Shown: in pieces, positions 1-8,809 of the stretch
Layout: every line of letters begins with the position of its first letter
How positions within the stretch are numbered: position 1 is the stretch's first letter
Translations under genes and position numbers: made by a program
Notes under the pieces: generated by a model
The model's input: the letters and a program-made list of their open reading frames with translations, nothing else
Database searches by the model: none
Told to the model about the DNA's origin: nothing
Source: Gammaproteobacteria bacterium
GTDB lineage: Bacteria; Pseudomonadota; Gammaproteobacteria; JAKBBU01
Direction of reading: 5' to 3'
NCBI GenBank assembly: GCA_021773195.1
Contig: JAJFKN010000030.1
Coordinates: 45,953-109,952 of the forward strand
Length of the DNA stretch: 64,000 bases

Positions 1-164
1 TGCTTGATGATGGCGATGTGTGGATGGAGATGATTAAAAGCCGCAATCAAACGTCTCATACCTATAATCAACCATTAGCTGACAAGATTGTAGAACAAGT
101 TGTCAACGCCTATTATCCTGCTTTCAAAGCATTTAGCGAAAAGATGGAAAGCTTAAAAGCATGA
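1..164 (+). CDS. HEPN-domain protein, HI0074/HepT family (5' end outside window)
   Basis: Only the last 53 codons are visible. They contain a R-N-x3-H-x-Y signature, which fits the R-x4-6-H motif of HEPN domains, in the arrangement typical of HI0074-family 'nucleotidyltransferase substrate-binding' proteins. The stop codon overlaps the start of the next gene by four bases (ATGA). That gene is a minimal nucleotidyltransferase. In this family the HEPN protein is the toxic RNase-like partner, and the MNT protein neutralises it by adding AMP to a tyrosine near the HEPN motif. Family assignment is firm for so short a piece because of the partner; toxicity here is inferred. Confidence 0.8.
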   Translation, partial: LDDGDVWMEMIKSRNQTSHTYNQPLADKIVEQVVNAYYPAFKAFSEKMESLKA

Positions 165-484
165 GCCATTCGCAAGCAACACGCTATGGACTGAAAGAAA
201 GTCACATTGCGATAATGCAAGATATCTTTAAACAATATTCAAAGGTTGATCGAGTTATTTTGTACGGTTCTCGTGCGAAAGGGAATTATAGGCCGAATTC
301 AGATATTGATTTAACTTTGCAAGGTGAGCAGCTTAACTACAGTGATCTTGTTGCCATAGAGAATGCCTTGGATGACTTGTTGCTTCCTTATACCATCGAT
401 CTTTCTATCTATCGGCAAATTGAAGATCCTGATCTCATGGAACACATTGAACGAGTCGGGCTAGAATTTTACGCGAAATCTTAA
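161..484 (+). CDS. MNT-type minimal nucleotidyltransferase (antitoxin of HEPN-MNT pair)
   Basis: 107 residues, the normal size for a stand-alone minimal nucleotidyltransferase. The pol-beta signature is complete: Gly36-Ser37, then Asp48 and Asp50 in the S-D-I-D-L motif that holds the metal. It is translationally coupled to the upstream HEPN gene. Known MNT partners use ATP to modify and silence the HEPN toxin, so this is probably the antitoxin half of a two-gene operon. No further gene follows in the same direction; the next locus is divergent VapBC. Confidence 0.85.
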   Translation: MSHSQATRYGLKESHIAIMQDIFKQYSKVDRVILYGSRAKGNYRPNSDIDLTLQGEQLNYSDLVAIENALDDLLLPYTIDLSIYRQIEDPDLMEHIERVGLEFYAKS

Positions 485-617
485 GTGTCTGTATTAAGTA
501 CTTAATCCACCCATGCAACGGATTCTTAAGCCCTATGCCATGGGCGTTGTTCTCTTATGGAATATTTGCTAAAATTCTCGCCAGTGTATATACCAATCAT
601 GACATAAAGGGACTGCG

Positions 618-1037
618 CTACTGTATAAACGGATTAATAACCTTAGCGCCGCAGCCTTCGAAGTCTTTTTGATTGCCTGTGGCAATATCAAAACCCTGAC
701 TAAAAGCAATTGCCGCGATTTGGCCGTCGGGCACACTCATGGGTCGCCCCATACTTTTTCTTGTGGACATGATGTCGCCGTAGCGCTGTACTGCTTTTTC
801 GTCAAAGTTTAAAATACGCTGGGTAAAACCTTTTTGAATGAATTCCTCGAATTTTGCTTCTAATCTTAAACGGCGTCTGCCTTTGGGCAAGGATTTTAAA
901 CCATAGTTTATTTCAGCAATGGTGATGGTGGATAGATAGAGGTTCTGTGACCCTTGATTATTCAACCAATGAATTATTTCAGGGCGTGGTGAAGTGCGCA
1001 TGACTTCAGAAATAATGTTGGTGTCCAATAAAATCAT
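618..1037 (-). CDS. vapC: VapC-like PIN-domain ribonuclease toxin
   Basis: 139 residues beginning with the PIN-domain hallmark L-L-D-T-N (Asp5). A conserved acidic residue in the middle (S-V-P-D-G-Q-I-A) and a late D-I-A-T-G-N segment follow. PIN toxins cleave tRNA or rRNA with a magnesium centre built from these acids. Its start codon overlaps the stop of the upstream antitoxin gene by four bases, the usual VapBC arrangement. Target RNA cannot be told from sequence. Confidence 0.88.
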   Translation of the reverse strand: MILLDTNIISEVMRTSPRPEIIHWLNNQGSQNLYLSTITIAEINYGLKSLPKGRRRLRLEAKFEEFIQKGFTQRILNFDEKAVQRYGDIMSTRKSMGRPMSVPDGQIAAIAFSQGFDIATGNQKDFEGCGAKVINPFIQ

Positions 1038-1267
1038 TCTGAAAAATCCAAAGGATCATGAGGCGGGTGCTCAGGTAATTCTAAATCAACGCCATTGTCC
1101 TGTCCAAAGATTTCATTGGCTAAATCGCCCAATTGCTTGGGAGCAGATACAGCGCGTATTAAAATTTGCCGCACCTCTTCTTCCATGGAAAGATTATGGT
1201 ACGCAGCCAATAGTCTTAACATTTTAATTACATCATCATCCAATTTACGGATGCTTAGATTTGCCAT
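1034..1267 (-). CDS. vapB: VapB/FitA-like ribbon-helix-helix antitoxin
   Basis: The product starts M-A-N-L-S-I-R-K-L-D, a typical ribbon-helix-helix beta strand, followed by helices with the S-M-E-E-E-V-R motif of FitA/VapB antitoxins. The ATG at 1267 is preferred over a start further upstream because an AGGAG lies just before it at good spacing. The N-terminal half should bind DNA and the C-terminal tail should plug the VapC active site. It is the first gene of the vapBC operon, and a triple half-site repeat lies directly upstream. Confidence 0.85.
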   Translation of the reverse strand: MANLSIRKLDDDVIKMLRLLAAYHNLSMEEEVRQILIRAVSAPKQLGDLANEIFGQDNGVDLELPEHPPHDPLDFSE

Positions 1268-1297
1268 GGGAGCTCCTGAATCACTGCTTACCCATAA

Positions 1298-1324
1298 TGA
1301 TAGCATCTGATAGCAATGCTATCA
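1298..1324. promoter_or_regulatory. Candidate VapB operator
   Basis: Three copies of the octamer TGATAGCA lie upstream of vapB. Two are direct (1298-1305, 1308-1315) and one inverted (1317-1324), so 1308-1324 is a perfect 17-bp palindrome. Ribbon-helix-helix antitoxins autoregulate through such palindromes. The role is inferred from position. Confidence 0.55.
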
Positions 1325-1392
1325 AGTGAAAGCATTACCCTCGCTCCCAGTATGAGCTTTACACCGTCTAATATTTAGGCTTCAATAGCCCT

Positions 1393-2103
1393 ATGTACGC
1401 CATCAATGCAAATTTTGGAGACTCTAGCATCGCGGCCATTCAGTGGTGCGTGGAGCAAGGTGTTGCGCCGCTATATGTGGTTTATGTGAAAACTGGCTGG
1501 GAAGCCGTTTCTTGGCAAGTGCGTTTGGATGAAGCCGAGAGTTGGGTCAAAAAATTGGGCTTTCAGTGGGTGGTTTTGGATCCCAAAGAAAAATTCACTC
1601 AACTGGTAGAAGCACGCAAACATTTCCCCAGTGTGAAGTTTCAATGGTGCGCCAGCATAATGAAGGGCCTGCCTTTTTTAGCTTGGTTAGATGAGCTGGA
1701 TCCTAGCTGCGAAGCGATTATTATTCAGGGTAAGAGTGGGGTGATTACACCAAGGCCCGTAGCGGAATATCTAGAAGAAAGCGAGCACCACGGCTTTCGT
1801 AAAGCCTGGTACCCCTTGCATGGCCATGATCAAGCAGCCATGGATGCTTTACTGAAACGGGCAGGCTTTGAGCCTTTACACCATCGTAGCCAAGAATGCG
1901 ATCCCTGTATTCATAGTATCCCGGCGGACTTCAAAAGATTGGCAAAAGAGGATATCCTTAGGCTTGCTGCCCTAGAGAAAGCCCTGGGCAAACCTATGTT
2001 TGAAAAACCTATCCAAGAGATGGTAAATGAAGCGCAGGATTCTTCTGAGGATGGCCAGTTTGTAAACATGGGTTGCGGCGATCCCTTTGGTTGTGGCGAC
2101 TAG
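1393..2103 (+). CDS. PAPS-reductase-like (adenine nucleotide alpha-hydrolase fold) protein
   Basis: 236 residues. The N-terminus has a variant PP-loop (A-N-F-G-D-S-S-I-A), and the middle carries F-Q-W-C-A-S-I-M-K-G, like the W-C-x-x-x-K region of PAPS reductase/DndC-type proteins. A C-D-P-C pair sits near residue 175, and a C-terminal C-G-D-P-F-G-C-G-D tail is unusually cysteine-rich. The fold normally activates substrates with ATP or binds PAPS. The true substrate is unknown, since the PP-loop departs from S-G-G-x-D-S. No strong ribosome site precedes the ATG. fdxA follows 49 bases later, so the two may share a transcript and an electron source. Confidence 0.6.
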   Translation: MYAINANFGDSSIAAIQWCVEQGVAPLYVVYVKTGWEAVSWQVRLDEAESWVKKLGFQWVVLDPKEKFTQLVEARKHFPSVKFQWCASIMKGLPFLAWLDELDPSCEAIIIQGKSGVITPRPVAEYLEESEHHGFRKAWYPLHGHDQAAMDALLKRAGFEPLHHRSQECDPCIHSIPADFKRLAKEDILRLAALEKALGKPMFEKPIQEMVNEAQDSSEDGQFVNMGCGDPFGCGD

Positions 2104-2152
2104 GGTCTATGTATGGCCGCCCTGGTAGAATTGTAAACAGAGAGATGGAACA

Positions 2153-2476
2153 ATGACATTTTTAGTAAAAGAAAGCTGCATTCGCTGCAAATACACCGAT
2201 TGCGTGGAAGTGTGTCCTGTGGATTGCTTTTATGAAGGCCCCAACTTTTTAGTCATCGATCCCGATGAATGCATCGATTGCGCTCTGTGTGAACCAGAAT
2301 GCCCTGTGGATGCCATTATTTCTGAAGATGATATGCAAGATGGCGATCAGGAATACTTGAAGCTGAATGCCGAGCTTGCGAAAAAATGGCCCAACATTAC
2401 CGAAAAGAAAGATGCTCCGGCCGATGCTGACGATTGGGTGGAAGTAAAAGAAAAGCGGCAGTATTTAGAAACTTAG
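2153..2476 (+). CDS. fdxA: FdxA-type 7Fe ferredoxin
   Basis: 107 residues with cysteines at 9, 12, 17, 21, 25, 40, 43, 46 and 50. This is the spacing of Azotobacter-type ferredoxin I, which binds one 3Fe-4S and one 4Fe-4S cluster. The acidic C-terminal extension is also family-typical. It is a cytoplasmic one-electron carrier. It directly follows the PAPS-reductase-like gene, but no specific partner can be proven from sequence. Confidence 0.92.
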   Translation: MTFLVKESCIRCKYTDCVEVCPVDCFYEGPNFLVIDPDECIDCALCEPECPVDAIISEDDMQDGDQEYLKLNAELAKKWPNITEKKDAPADADDWVEVKEKRQYLET

Positions 2477-2549
2477 ACTTGAGAGTTTGTTGGTTATACC
2501 TCCACATACCCCAGACATTAACGTGTCCAGGGCATGGGATTAAACAGGT

Positions 2550-2831
2550 TTAACGAATATCCTTGATGCCCCCGGATACTTCATAGCCATATTGGTTTTT
2601 TTGTTCCACACGTAAAACTTCCACCATGGTCTCCAAGGGTGGGATTCCATTGTCTTCGGCGTGAACCAACAATTCCAATAACATGCCTGGGATTAAGATT
2701 TTTTGGGTTTCGAACAGCAGTTCACGGGTAGAAAGGCCTTTGCGGCGACCTTGGCCATTTTCACCGGAACCGATAACGGTAAAGGTAATATCTTCTATAA
2801 CATCCTTGACCAGAGTGTTTTGAATACTCAT
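2550..2831 (-). CDS. Small PilZ-like protein (tentative)
   Basis: 93 residues with a strong ribosome site (AAGGAGG, five bases before the ATG). The stretch around residues 33-60 (G-L-S-T-R-E-L-L-F-E-T then I-P-G-M-L-L-E-L-L-V) and the later V-E-V-L-R-V-E...G-Y-E-V-S-G-G-I pattern match the beta-barrel core of PilZ domains. I do not see the R-x3-R motif that contacts cyclic di-GMP, so it may be a non-binding PilZ or an unrelated small protein. It is a single gene convergent with fdxA. Confidence 0.45.
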   Translation of the reverse strand: MSIQNTLVKDVIEDITFTVIGSGENGQGRRKGLSTRELLFETQKILIPGMLLELLVHAEDNGIPPLETMVEVLRVEQKNQYGYEVSGGIKDIR

Positions 2832-3085
2832 GGTACCTCCTTAATGTATTATGTCTTCCTTTTTCCTTGTGTCACCAGCATAAGACTATGTGGCTTCACA
2901 GACCCTAGGTTTCTATACTTTCGAAGTAAAGTCAACAATGATTTGGTATAATAACGATTGGTTTTGTGGGAAAATACCCCGGGAAGCTAGGTGAATTTTC
3001 TTAGTGATGTTGAAAAACAGGACTGGTTTTTTTACTTCAAAGTAAGTCTTTATGCAGGAAAATAATTAATAGGACACAGTAGGTT

Positions 3086-3808
3086 ATGAAAGAAACCTCA
3101 TGCAAAATCTTAGTTATTGATACCAGTTCAGAAGCTTGCTCTTTGGGTTTAATCCTGGGCAATACTGTTTGGGTGAAGCATGAAATACTGCCTCGCCAAC
3201 AAACCCAATTTATTTTACCCATGATTGATGCTTTATTGAGCGAGGCGAAGGTGAGCTTGCCAGAATTGACAGCCATAGCCTTCGGAGCTGGGCCTGGGAG
3301 CTTTACAGGATTGCGTATAGCCCTTGGGGTAGCCCAGGGGCTGGCATTTGCTCATAATTTGCCCGTTATCCCTCTTTCTAATTTGCAAGCTTTGGCTCAG
3401 CAGGCCTATGAACTGGAAGGTCATGATCAAGTTTGGGTGGGTACCGACGCTCGCATGGGGGAAGTCTACTGGAATAGCTTTGCCAAGGACGCCCAAGGGA
3501 TTATGCAGCCTCAAGGCGAAGATACCCTCTCAGAACCTAAGAATGTGCTCTTCCATCCTTTTCAGAGCCCCGTATGGGGCATGGGGAGCGCCTGGGGCGC
3601 GCTTAGTAAGCAATTTCCAGAAGCCTTTCAATTAAGGCCTGAATTTTGTACCCATGAGAGTTTCACCTGTGTCAAAGCTATGTTGATTTTAGCTCAATGG
3701 GCCTATGGTCAGGGCGAGGCTTTAGAGCCAGAGGCCTCTGAACCACGCTATATCAGGGATAAGGTGGCCAAGAAAAAACCTTCCAAGAAATGGTCTAAAC
3801 TAAAATAA
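3086..3808 (+). CDS. tsaB: tRNA N6-threonylcarbamoyladenosine biosynthesis protein TsaB
   Basis: 240 residues with the ASKHA-fold start I-D-T-S-S-E-A-C-S-L-G and the signature G-P-G-S-F-T-G-L-R-I-A near residue 72. TsaB scaffolds TsaD and TsaE in making t6A37 on tRNAs that read ANN codons and is essential in most bacteria. The lysine-rich C-terminus looks like a short extension. It lies alone between a divergent PilZ-like gene and the glutamate dehydrogenase gene. Confidence 0.93.
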   Translation: MKETSCKILVIDTSSEACSLGLILGNTVWVKHEILPRQQTQFILPMIDALLSEAKVSLPELTAIAFGAGPGSFTGLRIALGVAQGLAFAHNLPVIPLSNLQALAQQAYELEGHDQVWVGTDARMGEVYWNSFAKDAQGIMQPQGEDTLSEPKNVLFHPFQSPVWGMGSAWGALSKQFPEAFQLRPEFCTHESFTCVKAMLILAQWAYGQGEALEPEASEPRYIRDKVAKKKPSKKWSKLK

Positions 3809-3821
3809 TATGTTATACAGC

Positions 3822-3858
3822 AGCATGCGAATCTGAGGGGCCCTCGGGGGCTCATGCT
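3822..3858. other. Stem-loop in the tsaB-gdhB gap
   Basis: AGCATG at 3822-3827 pairs with CATGCT at 3853-3858. The interior holds the GC-rich palindrome GAGGGGCCCTC. There is no U-run, so a leader structure or factor-dependent terminator is more likely than an intrinsic terminator. Confidence 0.35.
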
Positions 3859-3900
3859 AAGTAGACTACCGGCGCATTTAGAGCGCACTAAGGCAACAAT

Positions 3901-6900
3901 ATGAAGCACCGTACAACAGAATCTAAAAGACAAATTATTGAACAGCTTCTTGCGCTCATAGAAGAGCAGCAAGATAAAACACAAGCCGCCCTTTTGGTGG
4001 AGTTGGCCAAGCGGTATTATATTTCGGCCCCCGTTGAAGATTTGATCGATCGTGATGAACGGGACCTTTATGCGGCCTTAGCGTCCCATTGGAATTTAAT
4101 TAAACAAAGAAAACCTAACGAAACCTGTGTGCATCTTTACAATCCGCAATTTGAAGAACACGGCTGGTCATCCACCCACACCGTGGTGGAAATTGCTCAT
4201 GACGATATGCCTTTCTTGGTGGACTCCCTAAGTATGGAAATTAATCGTTTGGGTTATACCATCCATTTGATTTTCCATGTAGGTAACATCCAAGCTAAAC
4301 GTGATAAAGAAAAAACTATTACAGAATTTCTACCCATGAAGAGTGAGGCTGGCAAGTCTGCCACGCAAGAAGCGGCTATCTATTTTGAAATTGATAGACA
4401 AACGGATCCCGATGAGTTACAAAGCTTAACGGAAAATTTAACTCGTGTATTGAATGACGTCACGCTATCAGTAGCCGATTGGAAAAAAATGCGTGCCAAG
4501 GCTGGCGAAGCTATTAAAGAAATTGATAATGTGCCGCTGAAATTAGATGAAGCCGAAATTGAAGAGTCTAAAGACTTTTTACGTTGGATAGACAGTAATT
4601 TTACTTTTATTGGATATCGTGAATATCGCCTCTGCAAAGAAGATGGTACTTATTTGTTACGCCAAGAACCCGATACGGGATTGGGTGTGTTGCGTAATCC
4701 AGGAAGCAGCGAAGTTTCACGTACCTTCGCAAAACTGCCAGCCAAAGCTCGCCGAATGGCATTATCATCAGATATTTTAATCATCTCAAAGACCAATACA
4801 GTTTCCACGGTTCATCGACGAGCCTATACGGACTATATCGGTGTCAAACGTTATGATGAAAAAGGTAAAATCATTGGTGAGCGTCGTTTTATTGGTTTAT
4901 ATACTTCTTCAGCATATCATTCGAATCCTCGTCATATTCCATTTTTACGCCATAAAGTAGACATGGTTTTGAATATGTCTAATTTATCTGCAGCAGGTCA
5001 TGCAGGTAAAGATTTATTGCATATACTAGAGACTTTGCCACGAGACGATTTATTTCAAACAAGTACGGAAGAATTGTTTGAAATGACTATGGGGATTCTT
5101 TCTCTTCAAGAGCGCAAACGTATTCGACTGTTCACGCGAAAAGATATCTATGGACGTTTTATTTCGGCTTTAGTTTATGTGCCTAGAGAGCTATATAACA
5201 CGATTATTCGTGAGCGTATGGAAAAAATACTCATGGAGGACTTAGGCGGAACCCAAGTTAATTTTTCTACCTATTTTTCGGAGTCGGTTTTAGCCCGTAT
5301 TCATTTTGTTGTGCGAGTTGATCCCCATAAAAAATTGGATCTAGATCTTAAAGAGATTGAAAAGCGCTTAATTGCAGTTGGGCGCACTTGGCAAGATGAT
5401 TTGCTTGATGAATTGATCGAACATTATGGCGAAGAACTGGGTGTGAATTACACCAACAAATACGGACGTTCTTTCCCAACGTCTTATCTTGAAGAGTTTG
5501 AACCCCGAACAGCTGTATATGATATCGGCCATATTGAAACCTTGAAAGGGCAAGAGGATGCGCCATTAGCCATGAGTTTTTATCGACCTGTGGGTGATGA
5601 CACAGGAACCGTACGCTTAAAACTCTTCCGTCCTGATGACACTATACCTTTGTCTGATGCATTGCCCATGATGGAAAATATGGGCTTGCGCGTTATCGGT
5701 GAGCGCCCTTATCGATTGCGTATTTCTGATCAGCAGCATATCTGGATTAACGATTTTAGTATGCAGTTTGAAACCACTGATGCTTTTGATTTTGAAGCCG
5801 TACGGCCATTATTCCAAGAAACTTTTGATAAAGTATGGCACGGTAAGTCCGAAGATGATCGTTTTAATCAATTAGTACTGCGTGCACAACTTAACTGGCG
5901 CGAAATTGTAATTTTACGTGCCTATGCAAAATACCTTCGCCAAACAGGCTTTACCTTCAGCCAATCTTATATTGAAGAAACTTTGGCTGCCTATCCACAG
6001 ATAGCCAATCTGTTAGTTGCATTATTTAATCTACGTTTTGATGTGGAAAAAGCCAAAAAGTCCACGGTGGAAATTACTAAAGTGTTGGCCGCGATTGAGA
6101 AAGGCTTAGATGATGTTGCAAATTTGGATCAAGATCGTATCTTGCGACGTTATTTAGATGTGATTCAAGCCACATTGCGTACCAATTATTTTCAACGCGA
6201 TGAAGATGGAGAATACAAAACTTACATTTCTATCAAATTGGATCCCTCGTCGATACCTGATTTGCCTTTGCCACTCCCCATGTTTGAGATTTTTGTTTAT
6301 TCGCCCAACGTGGAAGGCGTGCATTTAAGAGGGGCTAAGGTCGCTCGTGGTGGGATCCGTTGGTCTGATCGACGAGAAGATTTTAGAACCGAAGTTTTAG
6401 GCTTAATGAAAGCGCAACAGGTGAAAAATGCCGTTATTGTTCCCTTGGGAGCGAAAGGTGGCTTTGTACCAAAAAATCTACCAGTAACTGATAATCGTGA
6501 AGAATACATGAAAGCGGTAGTAGATTGTTATGTCACCTTCATGCGCGGTTTATTGGATTTAACCGATAATCTTAAAAACGGCAAAGTGGTTCCACCTAAA
6601 AATGTGGTGCGTTATGACGAAGATGATTACTACCTAGTGGTAGCAGCAGATAAAGGAACGGCTACTTTTTCCGATATCGCCAATGGCGTTGCCATGGATT
6701 ATGGCTTTTGGTTGGGTGACGCTTTTGCCTCAGGGGGCTGTACGGGATACGATCATAAAAAAATGGGCATCACCGCAAGAGGCGCTTGGGAATCTGTTAA
6801 ACGTCACTTCCGCGAATTAGGCTTAGACACTCAAAATGAAGATTTCACAGTTGTTGGTATTGGTGACATGGCGGGTGATGTATTTGGTAATGGCATGCTG

Positions 6901-8790
6901 CTGTCCAAACATATCCGCTTAGTGGGTGCATTTAACCATATGCATATCTTTATCGATCCAAACCCTGAAGCAGAAAGCAGTTTTGAAGAACGTAAACGTT
7001 TATTTGATTTACCTCGCTCTAGTTGGGAAGATTATGATAAAAGTCTTATTTCTAGAGGGGGCGCCGTATTTAAACGTAGTGAGAAATCTATCCAGTTAAC
7101 TCCAGAAATTAAATCCTTGCTGGGTTTAGAGCAAGATCATATTGTTCCCAACGATTTGATTCAGGCTCTATTACGTGCAGAAGTGGATCTTATCTGGAAC
7201 GGTGGCATCGGTACCTATGTGAAAAGTGCAAAAGAAACACATTCAGACGTTGGTGACAGAGCCAACGATTCTGTTCGTGTAAATGGTGGTGAGTTACGCT
7301 GTCGTGTAGGGGCAGAAGGCGGTAATTTAGGTTTTACCCAATTGGGTCGCATCGAGTACTCGCTAAAAGGTGGAATCATATATACTGACTTCATTGATAA
7401 CTCTGGCGGTGTTGATTGTTCAGATCATGAAGTCAATATCAAGATTCTATTGAATGATGTTGTAACTAATGGCGATATGACCTTAAAGCAACGTAATGAA
7501 TTGTTATCAGCGATGAGTGATGAAGTTGCTGAGCTAGTACTACAGAATAATTACCGTCAAACCAGCGCCTTGAGTACAGTTTCGGTAAATTCTATAGAAA
7601 ATATTGAATTGCATCGTCGTTATATCCAGGAGCTAGAACGTACAGGTAGCCTCAATCGTGCCTTGGAATTTCTGCCCGATGAAGAAGGTTTTGCCGAGCG
7701 TCAGGCGTCAGGGCAGGGGCTGACCCGTCCCGAATTGGCCGTGGTTATGGCTTATACCAAAACCATAATAAAAGGCTTTATTTTAGATTCAAATGTACCA
7801 GAAGATCCTTTTCTTTCTGAAGCTTTAGCTAGTGCATTTCCACAAGTGATACGCGAGCGTTTTTCCGACGCTATGGAAAAACACAGTTTGCGTCGTGAAA
7901 TCATTGCCACCCAATTAAGTAATACTATTGTCAATGAAATGGGATTGGCCTTTGTGCACCGTTTATTATATGAAACGGGTATGCCTGTGGCTCACATTGT
8001 AAGGGCTTATGCTATTACTCGTGTACTGCTTGATTTACCTGACGTTTGGAAGAAAATTGAAGGTCTGGATAATAAAATTTCGTTTGAAGTGCAAACCGCC
8101 ATGTCATCGGACGTGGGAAGACTTGCACGTCGTTGTACACGTTGGTTCTTACGCAATCGTCGCAGTGAATTAGATATCAATAAGAATATTGCTGACTTCT
8201 CTGAAGGTATGCAGATATTAACACGTCGCATATCAAAGATTGTTGGCGGAAAGTTATCGGCTTACAACAAACGAATCCGTCGAAATTACATTGATGCTGG
8301 CGTCCCGGAAGATGTAGCTTCCAGCATAGCTTCTGTTCGCGCTTTATACCCGATTCTAGATATTATCGATGGTGCGAATGAGATTAATGTTTCCGTGAGT
8401 AAGTTTGCTGTGATTTATTACGCTATTGGTGACCGCTTGAATTTAGGTTGGGTTCGCCAGCAAATTAGTCTGCAACCCGTAGAAAACCACTGGGATGCCC
8501 TGGCCCGTGCTGCGCTACGTGATGATATTGATAAGCAACAGCGTGGCATCACGAAAAGCATTATTTTAAAACCTGGGGACGAAGTAACAATAGAAGACAT
8601 GTTAGAAAAATGGATTGAGGATAATGCCCAAATGGTGCGTCGTTGGGAATATATGTTAGCGGATTTGCGCACTTCATCAGCCATTGAATTTACTATGTTT
8701 GCTGTAGCAGTGCGAGAACTACTAGATTTAGCCCAGGCAAGCCTTTACGCTGTTCAATGTCTTGATGACAAAACCGGTAAAACTGCCTAA
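3901..8790 (+). CDS. gdhB: NAD-specific glutamate dehydrogenase, large (180-kDa) class
   Basis: 1629 residues, the usual length of the GDH180 family. It converts glutamate and NAD+ to 2-oxoglutarate, ammonia and NADH, so amino acids can feed the TCA cycle. The long N-terminal half carries the ACT-like regulatory regions. The catalytic core includes G-A-K-G-G-F-V-P-K near residue 850 (substrate-binding lysine region) and a dinucleotide-binding stretch G-I-G-D-M-A-G-D-V-F-G-N-G near residue 987. The C-terminal helical region is present and no frame breaks are visible. This catabolic enzyme fits an amino-acid-using intracellular lifestyle. Confidence 0.97.
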   Translation: MKHRTTESKRQIIEQLLALIEEQQDKTQAALLVELAKRYYISAPVEDLIDRDERDLYAALASHWNLIKQRKPNETCVHLYNPQFEEHGWSSTHTVVEIAHDDMPFLVDSLSMEINRLGYTIHLIFHVGNIQAKRDKEKTITEFLPMKSEAGKSATQEAAIYFEIDRQTDPDELQSLTENLTRVLNDVTLSVADWKKMRAKAGEAIKEIDNVPLKLDEAEIEESKDFLRWIDSNFTFIGYREYRLCKEDGTYLLRQEPDTGLGVLRNPGSSEVSRTFAKLPAKARRMALSSDILIISKTNTVSTVHRRAYTDYIGVKRYDEKGKIIGERRFIGLYTSSAYHSNPRHIPFLRHKVDMVLNMSNLSAAGHAGKDLLHILETLPRDDLFQTSTEELFEMTMGILSLQERKRIRLFTRKDIYGRFISALVYVPRELYNTIIRERMEKILMEDLGGTQVNFSTYFSESVLARIHFVVRVDPHKKLDLDLKEIEKRLIAVGRTWQDDLLDELIEHYGEELGVNYTNKYGRSFPTSYLEEFEPRTAVYDIGHIETLKGQEDAPLAMSFYRPVGDDTGTVRLKLFRPDDTIPLSDALPMMENMGLRVIGERPYRLRISDQQHIWINDFSMQFETTDAFDFEAVRPLFQETFDKVWHGKSEDDRFNQLVLRAQLNWREIVILRAYAKYLRQTGFTFSQSYIEETLAAYPQIANLLVALFNLRFDVEKAKKSTVEITKVLAAIEKGLDDVANLDQDRILRRYLDVIQATLRTNYFQRDEDGEYKTYISIKLDPSSIPDLPLPLPMFEIFVYSPNVEGVHLRGAKVARGGIRWSDRREDFRTEVLGLMKAQQVKNAVIVPLGAKGGFVPKNLPVTDNREEYMKAVVDCYVTFMRGLLDLTDNLKNGKVVPPKNVVRYDEDDYYLVVAADKGTATFSDIANGVAMDYGFWLGDAFASGGCTGYDHKKMGITARGAWESVKRHFRELGLDTQNEDFTVVGIGDMAGDVFGNGMLLSKHIRLVGAFNHMHIFIDPNPEAESSFEERKRLFDLPRSSWEDYDKSLISRGGAVFKRSEKSIQLTPEIKSLLGLEQDHIVPNDLIQALLRAEVDLIWNGGIGTYVKSAKETHSDVGDRANDSVRVNGGELRCRVGAEGGNLGFTQLGRIEYSLKGGIIYTDFIDNSGGVDCSDHEVNIKILLNDVVTNGDMTLKQRNELLSAMSDEVAELVLQNNYRQTSALSTVSVNSIENIELHRRYIQELERTGSLNRALEFLPDEEGFAERQASGQGLTRPELAVVMAYTKTIIKGFILDSNVPEDPFLSEALASAFPQVIRERFSDAMEKHSLRREIIATQLSNTIVNEMGLAFVHRLLYETGMPVAHIVRAYAITRVLLDLPDVWKKIEGLDNKISFEVQTAMSSDVGRLARRCTRWFLRNRRSELDINKNIADFSEGMQILTRRISKIVGGKLSAYNKRIRRNYIDAGVPEDVASSIASVRALYPILDIIDGANEINVSVSKFAVIYYAIGDRLNLGWVRQQISLQPVENHWDALARAALRDDIDKQQRGITKSIILKPGDEVTIEDMLEKWIEDNAQMVRRWEYMLADLRTSSAIEFTMFAVAVRELLDLAQASLYAVQCLDDKTGKTA

Positions 8791-8809
8791 ATAAAAGGAT
8801 GGAGTGAAC

